NCBI GenBank assembly: GCA_964020085.1
Contig: OZ026595.1
Coordinates: 17,941,153 to 18,005,152 of the forward strand
Length of the DNA: 64,000 bases
Direction of reading: 5' to 3'
DNA from: Micromussa lordhowensis
Lineage: Eukaryota; Cnidaria; Anthozoa; Scleractinia; Lobophylliidae
Shown here piece by piece: positions 11,187 through 22,434 of this stretch (the first letter of the stretch is position 1; each line of letters opens with the position of its first letter). The position numbers and the translations under genes are program-made. The notes under the pieces were generated by a model. That model was not told the DNA's origin, searched no databases, and was given only the letters and a program-made list of their open reading frames with translations.

Positions 11187-14100
11187 ATGGCGAAGTCGAA
11201 AGACAAAAAGCGAGACACTGAAAATGGCGAAGGAGACGAAAATAAGGACGATACGAAGAGCGAAGAACCTACTCTAGACTACGATGAACTCGTTAAAAGA
11301 GTCTGTGCAATTGCCAAGCCGCTTGCGGGCAAAAAACTTACGAAACGATTGTACAAAACAGTAAAGAAAGGTAAGCGCTTTGATTACGATATCTTCTGGG
11401 ATTTACATGTACTAGTTAAGTTAACTGCTTCCGCTTTGTATCAAGAAATTAAGGTTTCTTTTTGGTACCATGAAATCGTTCTTTGAGCTAGAAGGTAGAT
11501 AGGGTTGAAATATTCAATAAAGCTTGTAATATAAGTTGTAACGTACCGGATCTCGACTGTCCAGTGTATCACAATATTGGGCCATTCCATTCAATATCAG
11601 CACTACCCCTATAATAATTGAGGTATTCCTTGCACCCCCCCCCCTCAGATATCATTTATTGGGAGGGTATCCCCTCCCAAAAACAAGAAAAGAAAGTGAA
11701 TTTTGATGCCCTTACAGTGCCGGTCAAAGGGATTGCAGCACCTACAGTACAGGTCGAAGATATTGGGCCCAAAATGCGCGTGTAAAACGCGCCTGCGTGT
11801 CAAACACGCACGCGTCTGCGTGTTTGACACGCGCATGAAATACGCGCACAAACCAAAGTCATTAGTATTTATGAGTTAGCCTGTTGTTCGCCTATTGTAG
11901 TTATTTTATTGTTAGTTTTGATAGCTTTTTATCATCATGTTTCGCCAGACACAGCATCGATGCTCTCGAATTCAAGCTGAATTACATTATGTTGTATGCT
12001 TACGCCGTCAAGAACCAAGGATAAAAACTCCAAACTCACACATGACGTGTCGCGTGTCTTGATTAAAACAACATGGCAACAATTTGCTCGCCCAATATTT
12101 ACGTCGGACGCGTTAAAATATTAACCCTTTCCCGTTTTAAACACTTTCTTATGCTTTGTAGAACCAAGTCAAAACTTCTTGTCGCGAAATCGTCAAAAGA
12201 ATCATTTACTATTATTGTCACACAAGTCGACGCGAGTCGCATGTCTTTGTAAAAATGAGAGAGATGTTATCCGCTCGCCAAAACCCGTTTTGTTTGGCTC
12301 GCCAAAAATAATTTTCTTTCCTATAGGAGCTTAAACAACGGAAAATTTTCCCGTTTTAAGAGCTTTCTTACGCCTTATAAAACCAGAGAAATGAAAATTC
12401 AAAACTTCTTGTCGCGAAATCGGCAAAAGAATTGTCACACAAGTCGACGCGAGTCGCATGTCTTTGTAAACATGAGAGAGATGTAATCCGCTCGCAAAAC
12501 CCGTCGTGTTTGGCTCGCCAAAAATAATTTTCTTTCCTATAAGAGCTTAAACAACGGAAACTTTTCCCGTTTCAAGCATTTTCTTACGCCTTATAAAACC
12601 AGAGATATGAAAATTCAAAACTTCTTGTCGCGAAGTCGTCAAAACAATCGGTTACTATTATTGTCACACAAGTCGACGCGAGTCGCATGTCTTTGTAAAA
12701 ATGAGAGAGATGTTTTCCGCTCGCCAAAACCCGTTTTGTCTGGTGCGTTAAAAATAATTTTATTTCCAATAAGAGCTTAAACAACGGAACATTTTCCCGT
12801 TTCAAGCGCTTTCTTACGCCTTATAAAACCAGAGATATGAAAATTCAAAACTTCCCGTCGCGAAATCGGCAAAAGAATCTGTTATCACACATGACGCGTC
12901 GCTTGTCATTATTGACATAACATACATACAATTCGCTCGCGAAAACTCGTCTTGTCTAGCATGTCAAAATGAATTTCATTTCAAAAAAGAGCTTAAACAA
13001 CGGAACATTTTCCCGTTTCACGAGCTTTCTTGCGCCTTATAAAAACAGTGATACGAAAATTCAAAACTTCCTGTCGCGAAATCGGCAAAAGAATCTGTCA
13101 TCACACATGACGCGTCGCTTGTCATTATTACAATTCGCTCGCAAAAACTTTTCATGTCTGGTGTGTCAAAATTAATTTCGTTTCAAATAAAAGCCTAAAC
13201 GACGGCACACTTTCCCGTTTCAAGCGCTCTCTTACGCCTTGTAGAACCAGAGATATGAAAATTCAAAACTTCCCATCGAGAAATCATCAAAAGAAAGAAT
13301 CTGTTGTCACACATGACGCATCGCCCGTACTTTTCATACAACGCTCGCAAAAATTTGTTATCTCTGTCTCGTCAATATAGATTTCGTTTCCAATAAAAGC
13401 TAAACAAAGAAACATTTCCCATCTAAAGCACTTTCTTACGCCTTACAGAATAAGAGATAAGAATCAGTTTCTTTTCTCAAACTTTACGTCACAAAATCGT
13501 GACAACAACAAATGTTGCGTCGCATGTTGTGTTGAAAACAACATATAAATTCAAGTTCGCTAGCAAGCACTGTTCATGTCTGGCGCGTCAAAATCAATTT
13601 CATTGCAAATTAAAACTCCAACAACGCATTTTCCCGTTCTAAGCACTTTCTTATGACTTGTAGAACCAGATATATGAAAATTCAAACTTGTGTTTCATTC
13701 GTTCAGTGATGTGATTGTAGAGCCCGATCGAAAAACACGGCAAAGGAAAAACGTATCGGCTGTTGCTTTGTCGGCGGAGATATCCTTTTAGCGGCGTTTG
13801 TGGGAATTGCCTTTTGTTTTGTTTTCTGTTGTAAAGAAGAATGCCACACAAAGCAAAGTTATGAGAGTGAATAACAAAAGGAAACACGCGCATGAAATGC
13901 GCGCAAATGCGCGTAAACGCGCATTTTTGCACGCGTTTTTTGACACGCGTTTGCGCGAAAATGGTGCGTGCGTTTTGCGTGTGCGTAGGCCGCTTATCTC
14001 TGACCTGTACTGTACACGCGCGTAAAATGCGTGTAGTCTGCGTGTAGTATTCGTGGACAGTGCGTGGACAGTGCGTGTAATTACACGCGTGTAAAATTTA

Positions 14101-17100
14101 CTGATATGGTAGTGACACGCATTTGCGTGTAATTTCACGCATATGCGTGTATTTAAATTGGAGGGAAAAACCTTTGTTATTCACACACGCATTTGCGTGT
14201 ATTTTGCAAAACAAAAAGCCATTACTACACGTTACTAGTATTGGAAACACGCAACTCTCAATATTCACAACAAAAAGTGAATTTAATAGCCGACAAGCAT
14301 TGGTAAATTAATGGCCTTGCTCGAGCACCTACATGTATCAAACAAGCACTCTTTCTTTAACTGTAGCAGCCCGCACTTCTGCTTAACATCAAAACTTGAT
14401 TTAAAAGATCTCTGAGCTTTCGTTTATGTTAAAACACGAATGACGTATGTCATTTCAACTCCTGTTCCTTCGATAAAAATGAAATTGAATCAAACAGAAA
14501 CCGCGGACTCTCTCTCTCTTAATCTGTGCACACTTCTGCTTTAAAACGGCAAAGAATCGAACTTTTTTTTAACAAAATCTAAGTTTTCGTTAATTTTCAG
14601 TTCATCAGGTTTACACCCGGCTCGTTCGAATTACAATACAGTTGACTTCCGATAAGCTAGATTCGAGAATATCGTGAGCTCGACTTATCGGTAGTCAAGT
14701 TAATATTTCAAAGAAACACAGCTTGGATCTCATCACATATTCTTTATTCTCAATTAAACAACCAGCTAATATTACATTTTTATACGGTGTACGTATAATA
14801 AAATTATCTTTTACCGATTGAAACTGCACTGTTACTTGTTAGTGGCCCGAGGCTCTCCCTTCACGGCTAATGACTGCAGGAATGACTTTCTGCAAGTGGT
14901 TAATGTATTTGGCGCATTTACCAGGTGTCTCGCCATCACAGGACTGCTTAATTCCACAAGTGAAGTTTGGGAGATCGAGAAATGCTTGCTGGGGAATTTC
15001 AACTTAACTTTCACGATAGCCTGCGTGGCAAGCGTTCCCGTACGAGCCGAGCGAAATCGGACCCGGCGAAGGAATTTTTTCGCATCCGCATTAAGAGAAT
15101 TGTGAGCAGTTTTTTAGGTCAAAAGAAGAACATTCGGATTTTCGTGGTCGGGTTGACAAATAGAATAAGACAACTTTCGCACATCACAGGATTTCCACTT
15201 GGGCAGATTTTGGTCGCGTGCTAGGCAACGATATTCCAGAAACAGATCGAATTTCATTTCAATCAGATCAAAACATGTTGTTTTCAGATAGACAACATTC
15301 GCTTCTGAGTGCGTAATATTAATGAAGAATCTTCAAAGCCGGGGTTTTTAAACTTAAAGAAGGATAACTAGTGTTTAAAAAATAGCTGAAAATCTCGAGC
15401 GAAATAATGCAGTAATTTACATTTGTAAAATTGAAACAACTTTATGCGTTTTTGTTCTGTTATCTCAGTGAATCCTAGCACGCCTGGGCGCTAGTCGCTG
15501 GCGCCGCTTGTTGAAATTACAACGGAAAAAATACTTTCACTGTAAAGACGGCAAGCCAGTTTAAGGAAACTGGTCGATTATATCAGAAACGTTTGACGAC
15601 CAGAAGCAAGAAGACGAAAGACTAAACTGTATCGCAGGGTAGTCCAGTACGGTAAATGTTACACGGTAAATTGTTTTGTTTACATTACACGCACTTTTAA
15701 TATTCTGTTCTCATTACACACACTTAATGAGTTCCAGTTAAACCACTGCATGTAATTTTACACGCAATTCCACGTATACAGCGTAGAAATCACTCGCGTG
15801 TAATCACACGCAGTTTAAAGTATTTGCGTGTAAGGTGCGTGGACACTGCGTGGGCACTGCGTGTAATGTGCGTGTAATGCTGCAATCCCTTTGACCGGTA
15901 CTGTACATGTTAGTTGAGTACGTACTCGTAAGGGCATCGAAATTCACTTTCTTTTCTTTTTTTTGGGAGGGGGTCCTCCCAATAAATGATATCTGAGGGG
16001 GAGTGGGGTTTCAAGGAATACCTCAATATGGGGAGTGCGGATATTAAATGGAATGGCCCATTTCTTCTATGCTGAAAGGAGTCAACTTAGGGACATGATT
16101 GGCTCTCAGATAAGGTTCCAAATGCTGTCCTTGTTCTAGACCACCCACAATATTCCAGGCGTAGTCAATCAATAAAAATCGATATCAAGAAATAAGCAAT
16201 TCAATCGACATCAATTGATAGAATCGGCAAATTGATAGTGCCAATTGATAACTCACAAAACATTTTTCTATCCATTGCTATCAATTAGAAAAAATCACTA
16301 ACAACCAGATAATTCCCGTCTTCAGCAAAGAAAGCAAAAGAAAGATGTAAAGCCCAAAATGTTTCTGCCAGTTGTTTCCATTCTTGTTGTTATATCAATG
16401 ATTGTAGAAGATATGCAGGCTATGATAAATTGACTCAATAAAACATTTTATCAGTGTAACTTGTTAAAGGAAAAAAATGATTTTGAGAACAATCGATTAC
16501 TATCGGCAATCAAAAACTCGCAACTGTTTTTTCTTCATCAATTTTCATTGATTTCTATTGGCAATCGATATTGATTGTTATCAATTTTATTGATTATCAG
16601 TTTATCCATTATCCATGCCTGCAAAATTTGCTACCCTGTGATTGGTTGCAAATTGCAATTGTAGCAGCACTGACATGGGTTTTTCACATTGACGGGTCTA
16701 AGATGGGTCTCAAAGTCTTGATCACTTGCTGTTTGCACAGCAACTATTGCTGACAGGTACATTAATTCACTTTTACAAGCTGCTCAATGCAAAAGGAGCT
16801 TGGCAAAAGTGTTGTTAGGCAGGTTATTGAGGTTTGAATGCACTTGATAGCATATGAAGCTGATTTTAATTTAGTTCCTCTGTTTCTTTGCCACTCGGTA
16901 TTTCATAGAACTTTAAGCAACTTCCGTTAAAAGTCGAAATTCAAATGATTTGCCAGGATTGAAGCAAAAAATATAGAGGTTATAGCTGAAAAGTAGATCA
17001 CACTTTAATGCTTTGCATGATAAAGCATGTGCTGACATAATTTACACATGCCCAATAGGAAATTGACTGGGTAGAGTTTCCCTCTTGTCTCTCACCGAGT

Positions 17101-19881
17101 GGAAGAGAAAAAAACCTCTCACAGGGTATGGCAAATAACAAAGCCAAGGGAAGTGTCTCTTGTTTACTTGCCAAACACTAAATCAACAAATTTATTTCCA
17201 AACCCTAAGAGCACACCTGTTTTGTACATGAATTGCACACTTGGGTTAATTTCGATTACTTCACCTTCACCTATCTTCTTCGTGCCATGTGGCACATAAG
17301 GCCTCAACACAATCCCGCCAACCATCTCTGTCAGCCGCAGCCATTTGTACCTCACCCCAGTTCCTCCATCCCGCTTTTTCCATTTCTCTGTCCGCCGTCC
17401 TTCTCCATGTTGTCCTTGGTCTTCCCCGTTTTCGCCGCCCCTCTAGGGCCCAGGTTAATGCAGTTCTGCAGTCATCCTCATCTGATTCATCACTCTCGCA
17501 ACTTCCCTGCAGTATACATTGTTCTCACATTCCAATTCCCTATTCTAATCTGGGTTCTTGGGGTCACTAGTGGTTTGTTCAGCTCCTGAGCATCCTCTCG
17601 GCTTTGGCTTAAGGGCGTCATTCGTTGCCTATCCAAGCAAGGTACCGCGTTGGCCCCAAGGGAAAGTTGCCTTCGAGTGTTTAAGGTTTCTGTAATCCAC
17701 TTTGTTTTAAGGGGGCGGGTGATTGGCCTGCCGCCTAACCCCCAACCTGGAGGACCAGGGGCTGTTCTTTGTCTGGCCTCTATCCCTCGACCAATCCGGC
17801 ATGGTTAGACCTGTCAGGGACTATAGTCCCAGCCGGCACAGCTCTCAGGGTCATTGAGACACTCAAGCCTCACCACCACTACAAGGTGACAGCCCAACGA
17901 TTATTTCGATTACTGGTCCATGTTAATTAGGTAGCCTGCAATATAATTTTAACTTACAATTCATCCCTGGAACTCTGAGATATATGTACCAGTAAACGTT
18001 CATCAATCAGTTTGATATAAAGTACAGAAAGGTTATGTTTAGATAAGTTTACACAAAAAGATGGATAAATGCATAATTTACTTTTAAGCCTATATGGAAT
18101 ACAGACAGTGTGTGGGTTAAACTGCAGTTTGAATAATTCAGCTTTCTGGAAAGCGCTATTATTAACAAGTCTGGATTGCTTTCAACATAGCTTCCAAGTC
18201 CAAAAGCTTAAGAAGAGGAGTCAAAGAGGTATCTAAAGCCTTGCGGAAAGGAGAGAAAGGGTAGGAATGTGATCTAAAATTAAAATGAAAAAATACAATA
18301 AAATAAATTTTATAATAATACAAGGATAATTAAAAAAAGTGATCTATCCCTCCAGTTTCAAAAAACTCTGAAAGAATTTGCTGTGTTCTTCCATGCACAG
18401 TGTTTTGAATCTTTGACAGGAATAATCTTGACAGTATTGCTCTTTGTTGATCCATGTTTACACATTTAAACCTAGTTGTGTAGACTTCCTTCCACAAGTC
18501 TCTTGTAGCAGAGCTTATGGGTTCATCTCCAGTCAGGAGAACGTGGAAATTATATATCAAGTAACATGTGACTGACTCACAAATTTGATTCTCAAGTTTT
18601 GTACTACATCCTGTTGGTGTTCTGCTGAGACTCTCTTGCTAGCTAGATGTTTCTTCCATGGTAAAATGACTGTTGTACCTACTGGATAAATTGAATCAAC
18701 ATTTTAAACTGCATGTTATGTTTCTTAGTTTTGTGGTCATCGCTGGTGATATTTCTCCCATTGATGTAATATCTCACATTCCTGTGGCCTGCGAAGATAA
18801 CAAAGTTCCATATGCCTACGTGCCTTCCAGATTTGTAAGTAATGTGTTACATCTCTTCTGTAATTGTGTAAAGATTACAAAGAATTCATTTAAGAATTTA
18901 GGCCTCCTGTAGCTTAGTGGTAGAGCATTTGGACTGATTACTAGAAGGTCTTGCGTTTGACTCCTATCTGGAGAAATGTGCAGATTCCTTTCTCTGAGTA
19001 CACTATTTTCTTCTCATACTTTATTTCTTTTCCTTATCTGTTTCGAATTGTGTTGATATTATCTGGAAATAATAATGGTGTTAAAGGGCCATTGTCACGA
19101 TAAAGCGCATGTGTGGTCTTGATTGACACAAATTTTTTTTAACCAATAAATATCCTAATACTATCACGTGCGCCACGAATTCGCCGCGAGTCAGCTTGGA
19201 GTTTCACGTGCCTTTCGAAAATCTCTTTATCCGCTGGCTTTTGAGCTTTTGTTTGTAAAGAATATTTATCATGTTTATGTTGTGTGAAGGCCGTGTCCGT
19301 TGAATACAAGCCCCCTACACTTTACTTTCTTCCAACTTGAATGCACATCTGCCGCTATATAGTTTCTGATGTTCGTCCTCCTATCTTTTATTCGTTGCCA
19401 TTTCTTTTTCCTTTCGAAATTTTCGTCTCTAGCCGCTTCGAAAAGCACCTCTCGAGGACAGCGCAATTCTTGACGGTATTCAACTCAAAACACAAAATAT
19501 ACCGTCGAAATCTTTCATGGATGACTAAACAGTCCTCCAATAGCGGTATTTCCATTTTCACACGCCTCGCAAGGTCGATGGAGAAGGGTTTTTTCTCACA
19601 AATATCAACTTTGAAAAGTGTTCCGTCGGATAAGAAATCAAACTGCTGCACTTGCGCAGAAGGGTGACAAATGCCCTTTAATTGTTCATGGTTAGAACTT
19701 TTTAACCCCTTGAGTGAACACTATGTCTGACATCATAACTGAATTTGTATTCTAGGACCTTGGAGCTGCGAGTCAAACTAAACGACCCACAAGTATAGTG
19801 TTGGTGAAGTCCCATGACGATTTCCAGGAGAACTATACAGAGTGTCTCTCAGAAGTGAAGAGTCTGCCTCTTCCTTTGTAG
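11187..19881 (+). CDS. NHP2: NHP2, H/ACA ribonucleoprotein complex subunit 2 (four coding exons)
   Basis: Exons are 11187-11370, 18191-18260, 18729-18834 and 19756-19881. All introns are GT/AG and the phases join to a 161-residue protein ending in TAG. NHP2 is the L7Ae-family protein of H/ACA snoRNPs and telomerase RNP; it works with dyskerin, NOP10 and GAR1 in rRNA pseudouridylation in the nucleolus. The N-terminal ~35 residues are a lysine- and glutamate-rich tail. The family words PLAGKKLTKRLYK, RRGVKEV, KGEKG, VIAGDISPIDVISHIPV, CEDNKVPY and the C-terminal SLPL follow in order. These match NHP2 better than the paralogue SNU13 (human NHP2 is 153 residues). The start ATG is preceded by AACAAC. 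Intron 1 is 6.8 kb and mostly transposon. No clear AATAAA is seen close after the stop. Confidence 0.95.
12118..13690. repeat. Satellite array: ~8 units of 202-230 bp
   Basis: The anchor word TTTCCCGTT(T/C) followed by CTTTCTTACGCCTTATA recurs at about 12131, 12350, 12566, 12796, 13012, 13214, 13418 and 13633. Each unit also carries ATGAAAATTCAAAACTTC, a CGCGAAATCG block, CACATGACGCG or CACACAAGTCGACGCGAG, and CGCTCGC(A/C)AAAAC. Later units are more diverged. The array is internal to the 4.5-kb element. Confidence 0.9.
13880..14215. repeat. Cluster of ACACGC / GCGTGT motifs
   Basis: Dozens of copies of GCGTGTAA, ACACGCATTTGCGTGT and close variants occur here. A second cluster on the other side of the element lies at about 15680-15880, with a smaller one near 11780-11850. 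They sit near the termini of the 4.5-kb element, as subterminal transposase-binding repeats do in other DNA transposons. That role is inference. Confidence 0.7.
14216..15660. other. Interior of the 4.5-kb element, no gene
   Basis: No protein family is recognised in the open frames at 14818-15224. A short inverted sequence around TTGACTTCCGATAAGC and GACTTATCGGTAGTCAAG (14641-14700) looks like a small foldback remnant. Confidence 0.35.
17265..17895 (-). pseudogene. Internally deleted RTE-type LINE remnant
   Basis: Read on the minus strand, about 17545-17490 encodes RIGNWNVRTMYTAGKLRE, the opening of an endonuclease/exonuclease/phosphatase domain as found in RTE elements and in CFDP2-like proteins. 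Only ~30 bp later, 17461-17276 encodes the extreme C-terminus of the same ORF (words RRKRGRPRTTW, REMEKAGW, AAADRDGWRDC, CATWHEE). The body of the endonuclease and the whole reverse transcriptase are missing. About 350 bp upstream of the endonuclease start looks like the 5' leader. This is a non-coding deletion derivative inside NHP2 intron 1. Confidence 0.75.
18902..18980 (+). repeat. tRNA-derived SINE head (degenerate)
   Basis: TAGCTTAGTGGTAGAGC is a good A box and TCTTGCGTTTGACTCC a decayed B box, spaced as in a tRNA. The acceptor stem does not pair well and the sequence lies in NHP2 intron 3. It is therefore called a SINE remnant and not a functional tRNA gene. Confidence 0.6.
19085..19677. 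mobile_element. TTAA-flanked MITE in NHP2 intron 3
   Basis: Termini AGGGCCATTGTCACG and GGGTGACAAATGCCCT are inverted repeats bounded by TTAA at 19081-19084 and 19678-19681. The 593-bp length and lack of transposase fit a piggyBac- or Kolobok-type non-autonomous element. Confidence 0.7.
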
Positions 19882-20599
19882 TCGATTGTTATTTGCCTTC
19901 ATCCCTTGTATATAAACTTTTGCCATGAGTATTGTAAGAGATAGTCGCTTGTACATGACGCTGAAGTGTTTGGTTCAAATAATGCACTCTTAATTACCCT
20001 CTGAGTGCAGAAATATGCTGAATATATCGCCTTCCTGGACACAAAGCTAAATATGCCCTCAACAGCACTTCAAGGTTATGGCAAGTGATTTCTGACATTC
20101 AAAAAAGCAGTGATGTGAACTTTGTTGTGACCAGTGAAGGTAATGACAAGGAACATCTTTCTTTGTCCTTCCGGTTCCCCCCTCCCCTCCCCCTTGAGAG
20201 ACACGGTTGCTGGTTTGGCAAAACGACACTTTGGGAGGCTTTGTAGTCTCCCACATTGCATTTACTGGTATCCTGTGGATTACCTGCAACAGTTTGTGTA
20301 ATGTCACTCCTCTTTATTGTGCCACTCAAGCAAGTTAGATTTATTGTATTGCATTCTTGTGAATGTCGCACACTTGAAGGTATCCTCACCTAAAAGCTTT
20401 TGCCTGATATTTTTAGTACATTTAATATAACATAACTAATTGAAAGTAACTGTTCTCAGTTACTTCAAAAGGAAAGTGATATTTATTTGTCAAGCATTTT
20501 CCTTCCTAGACTCAGGGAAAAGAAACTAACGCTAGCTTTCAGTCCAAATATTGCAATGGCTTTACAATCCTGTGTTTACAATCCTGTCTAGTCTCAGTT

Positions 20600-20735
20600 T
20601 CCAGCCGTGAGTGTGGATTGCCTGTGCACCCAAACACCCATGGCTCCGACGAAGGGCTAACGCTCGAAACGTCACCAACTTTCCAATTTCTTTATGGCGG
20701 CCAATTCACATTATCAACTCAGTTGATAAAACCAA
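20600..20735 (+). repeat. Penelope-like terminal fragment with degenerate hammerhead-like motif
   Basis: The sequence GACGAAGGGCTAACGCTC followed by GAAACGTC has the order and spacing of a hammerhead core (CUGANGA, stem II GGGC/GCUC, GAAAC, GUC). Here the first box reads CCGACGA, so U4 is changed. Downstream is the phrase TTTATGGCGGCCAATTCACA and the palindrome ATCAACTCAGTTGAT, which also occur at 48680-48806 and 63661-63740. Confidence 0.5.
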
Positions 20736-21047
20736 ATGAGCTGGAAGCTGAGCTTGTTTCCTTTTTATCCTTCCTGCTTTATGGTGAATGAACAAGAGCT
20801 TGAACATTTCGTCTTTTTACTGATTTCTTACAGTTTACTAACACAAGCTCTGCTGAAGTATCGCATGCTACATGCTTGCTACCCTGGTTCCAGGGAACAG
20901 GGCCTCAAAACTGTCGTTTTCAGTAGTGTAGCAGCTGTCCAAAGCTGCTTTTGTTTTATCATTGTGGCAGCTGCTATTGTGTTAGGGATAGGGGCATTGT
21001 TTCTGTTGTTTGTTCTATTGTACTCTCAAAGGGTAGCAAGCCAATAA
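20736..21047 (+). CDS. Possible terminal exon with a hydrophobic C-terminal segment (uncertain)
   Basis: A strong acceptor (TTTCTTACAG at 20824-20833) leads into an open frame of ~71 residues that stops at 21045-21047. The end holds ~25 very hydrophobic residues (around VAAAIVLGIGALFLLF), so it could be the tail of a one-pass membrane protein such as a dispanin-like protein. I cannot find partner exons or a firm family match. The part upstream of 20834 overlaps repeat sequence and is probably not coding. Confidence 0.2.
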   Translation: MSWKLSLFPFYPSCFMVNEQELEHFVFLLISYSLLTQALLKYRMLHACYPGSREQGLKTVVFSSVAAVQSCFCFIIVAAAIVLGIGALFLLFVLLYSQRVASQ

Positions 21048-21250
21048 TGTGAGACCTTAGGAGAGCTGCTACATCACCCGTCGTTTTTGTGACTCAAGAC
21101 AAGGGCTGCTTTCCATTTGACCAAAAATTCCAGTTTGAATTTCTGGAAAATTTCCAGTGGCGACTGCAACAACATTTTCCGAAGGTGTACCCAAATTTTG
21201 AAACATTTCTAATAACTTCAGTTCCATTTAATTTAAATCCCGGATTTACA

Positions 21251-21492
21251 GTGCAACTACTCTAACCAAGGCCAGCCGATAAAATTTTCTACAAATTTAA
21301 CGAATAAAAATCGTGGAGGTTAACAATAGTTTTCCAACAAATTATTCAAAATGACCACAGATCTGTTGCCTTTGCAATGTACAGCTTGATTGCGTGGATA
21401 ATTTTTTTGGAAAACTATTGTTAAGCTCGACGATTTTTATTCGTTAAAGTTGTGGAATATTTTGTCGGGTGGCCTTGGTTGGAGTAGTTGCA
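21251..21492. repeat. Inverted repeat with ~90-bp arms
   Basis: GTGCAACTACTCTAACCAAGG at 21251 is mirrored by CCTTGGTTGGAGTAGTTGCA ending at 21492. The arms also share CGAATAAAAATCG and AACAATAGTTTTCC. It is probably the core of a larger MITE reaching from about 21110 to about 21660. Confidence 0.7.
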
Positions 21493-21912
21493 CTGTAACG
21501 GAATTTTCGGTTGAATGGTTTGTATTTGGGAAAAAAAATCGGATTTACGGCAACCTTCCCTGGAACTTTCCGTACCATTTGTCGAGTTTAAACGAAAGAA
21601 TGGGAAGGAGAGACTGCCAGCCAAGTTCACGGTCGAATTCTCCAGTAACGGTAACGCTGGAAACAAATAACAGCCCTACACCCCTAGTTCTCTCCATTAC
21701 ATTTGGGAACAGCGTTACACCATTCTGTATTTGTCAGCCCCTTTCAGCCACTCCCTTTCCCTCCACACATACCCCCCCTCTCTCTCCAACACAAGGCAGA
21801 TTGTATGCCAAGTAACGCCTACGATAGTACGCAATATGCTCATAGTAATTGCACTGTCTACTCGAAAGGAAAAGGAAGCTAAAGGGTCCTTCGAAATTGT
21901 TCCAAAGCGTTA

Positions 21913-22431
21913 AGCTTAGTTCCCACTAAGTATCATAAGCACGAACACAACGCTGTTATGTCGCTTATGTCTTAGTGGGAACGTCCAGAAACATAGTCAT
22001 AAGCGCCCTTATGAACGATCATTTTCTTATGATTATGTCTGTGACTATGACTATGTTGCCTTGAAGGCTGGTTCTCACTAGCGCATAAGCATAAGCAACA
22101 TACGCAGACGTAGTAGAGTACTGCTAAATAGCGCGTTTTGTTCGGAAATTATCATAATTATAACTAAGGGCGCTTATTATCAGCATCTTACCGCTTCTGC
22201 GTATGTCGGCTTATGCTCATGCGCTAGTGTAACGCAGTTATTGTGTTTTGGCCAATTAACGTATACAGGTCCAGTACTCTCCAGTCTGTTCGTTTCAAGA
22301 TGGTGTCCAGCTTTGCAGAGTCGCTGGCAAGTGCCGTAGATGATATTTACGCGACCGTTCCCACTAGAACATAAGAATCTTCTGTTTATGATTATGATTA
22401 TGCTTATGGCGTCGCTAGTGGGAACTAAGCT
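21913..22431. mobile_element. PIF/Harbinger-like MITE, TTA target duplication
   Basis: Ends AGCTTAGTTCCCACTA and TAGTGGGAACTAAGCT are perfect inverted repeats, flanked by TTA at 21910-21912 and 22432-22434. TWA triplets are the hallmark of PIF/Harbinger. The 519-bp interior is packed with CATAAGC/GCTTATG words in both orientations. No transposase is present. Confidence 0.75.
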
Positions 22432-22434
22432 TTA

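Larger units (their letters stand above)
11579..16059. mobile_element. 4.5-kb inverted-repeat element in NHP2 intron 1
   Basis: The left end GGGCCATTCCATTCAATATC and the right end ATTAAATGGAATGGCCC are inverted repeats. They extend ~170 bp inward and share TCAGATATCATTTATTGGGA and GGTCAAAGGGATTGCAGCA. The flanking triplet is ATT on both sides, which is only weak evidence for a target duplication. The interior carries the 215-bp satellite and clusters of GCGTGTAA-type motifs, with no recognisable transposase. It is probably a non-autonomous DNA transposon. Confidence 0.65.

Noticed and set aside
14818..15224. Plus-strand ORFs of 85-95 codons
   Set aside because: They lie inside the 4.5-kb non-coding element and match no family.
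18902..18980. tRNA gene
   Set aside because: The A and B boxes are tRNA-like but stems pair badly and the context is intronic repeat. A SINE remnant is more likely.
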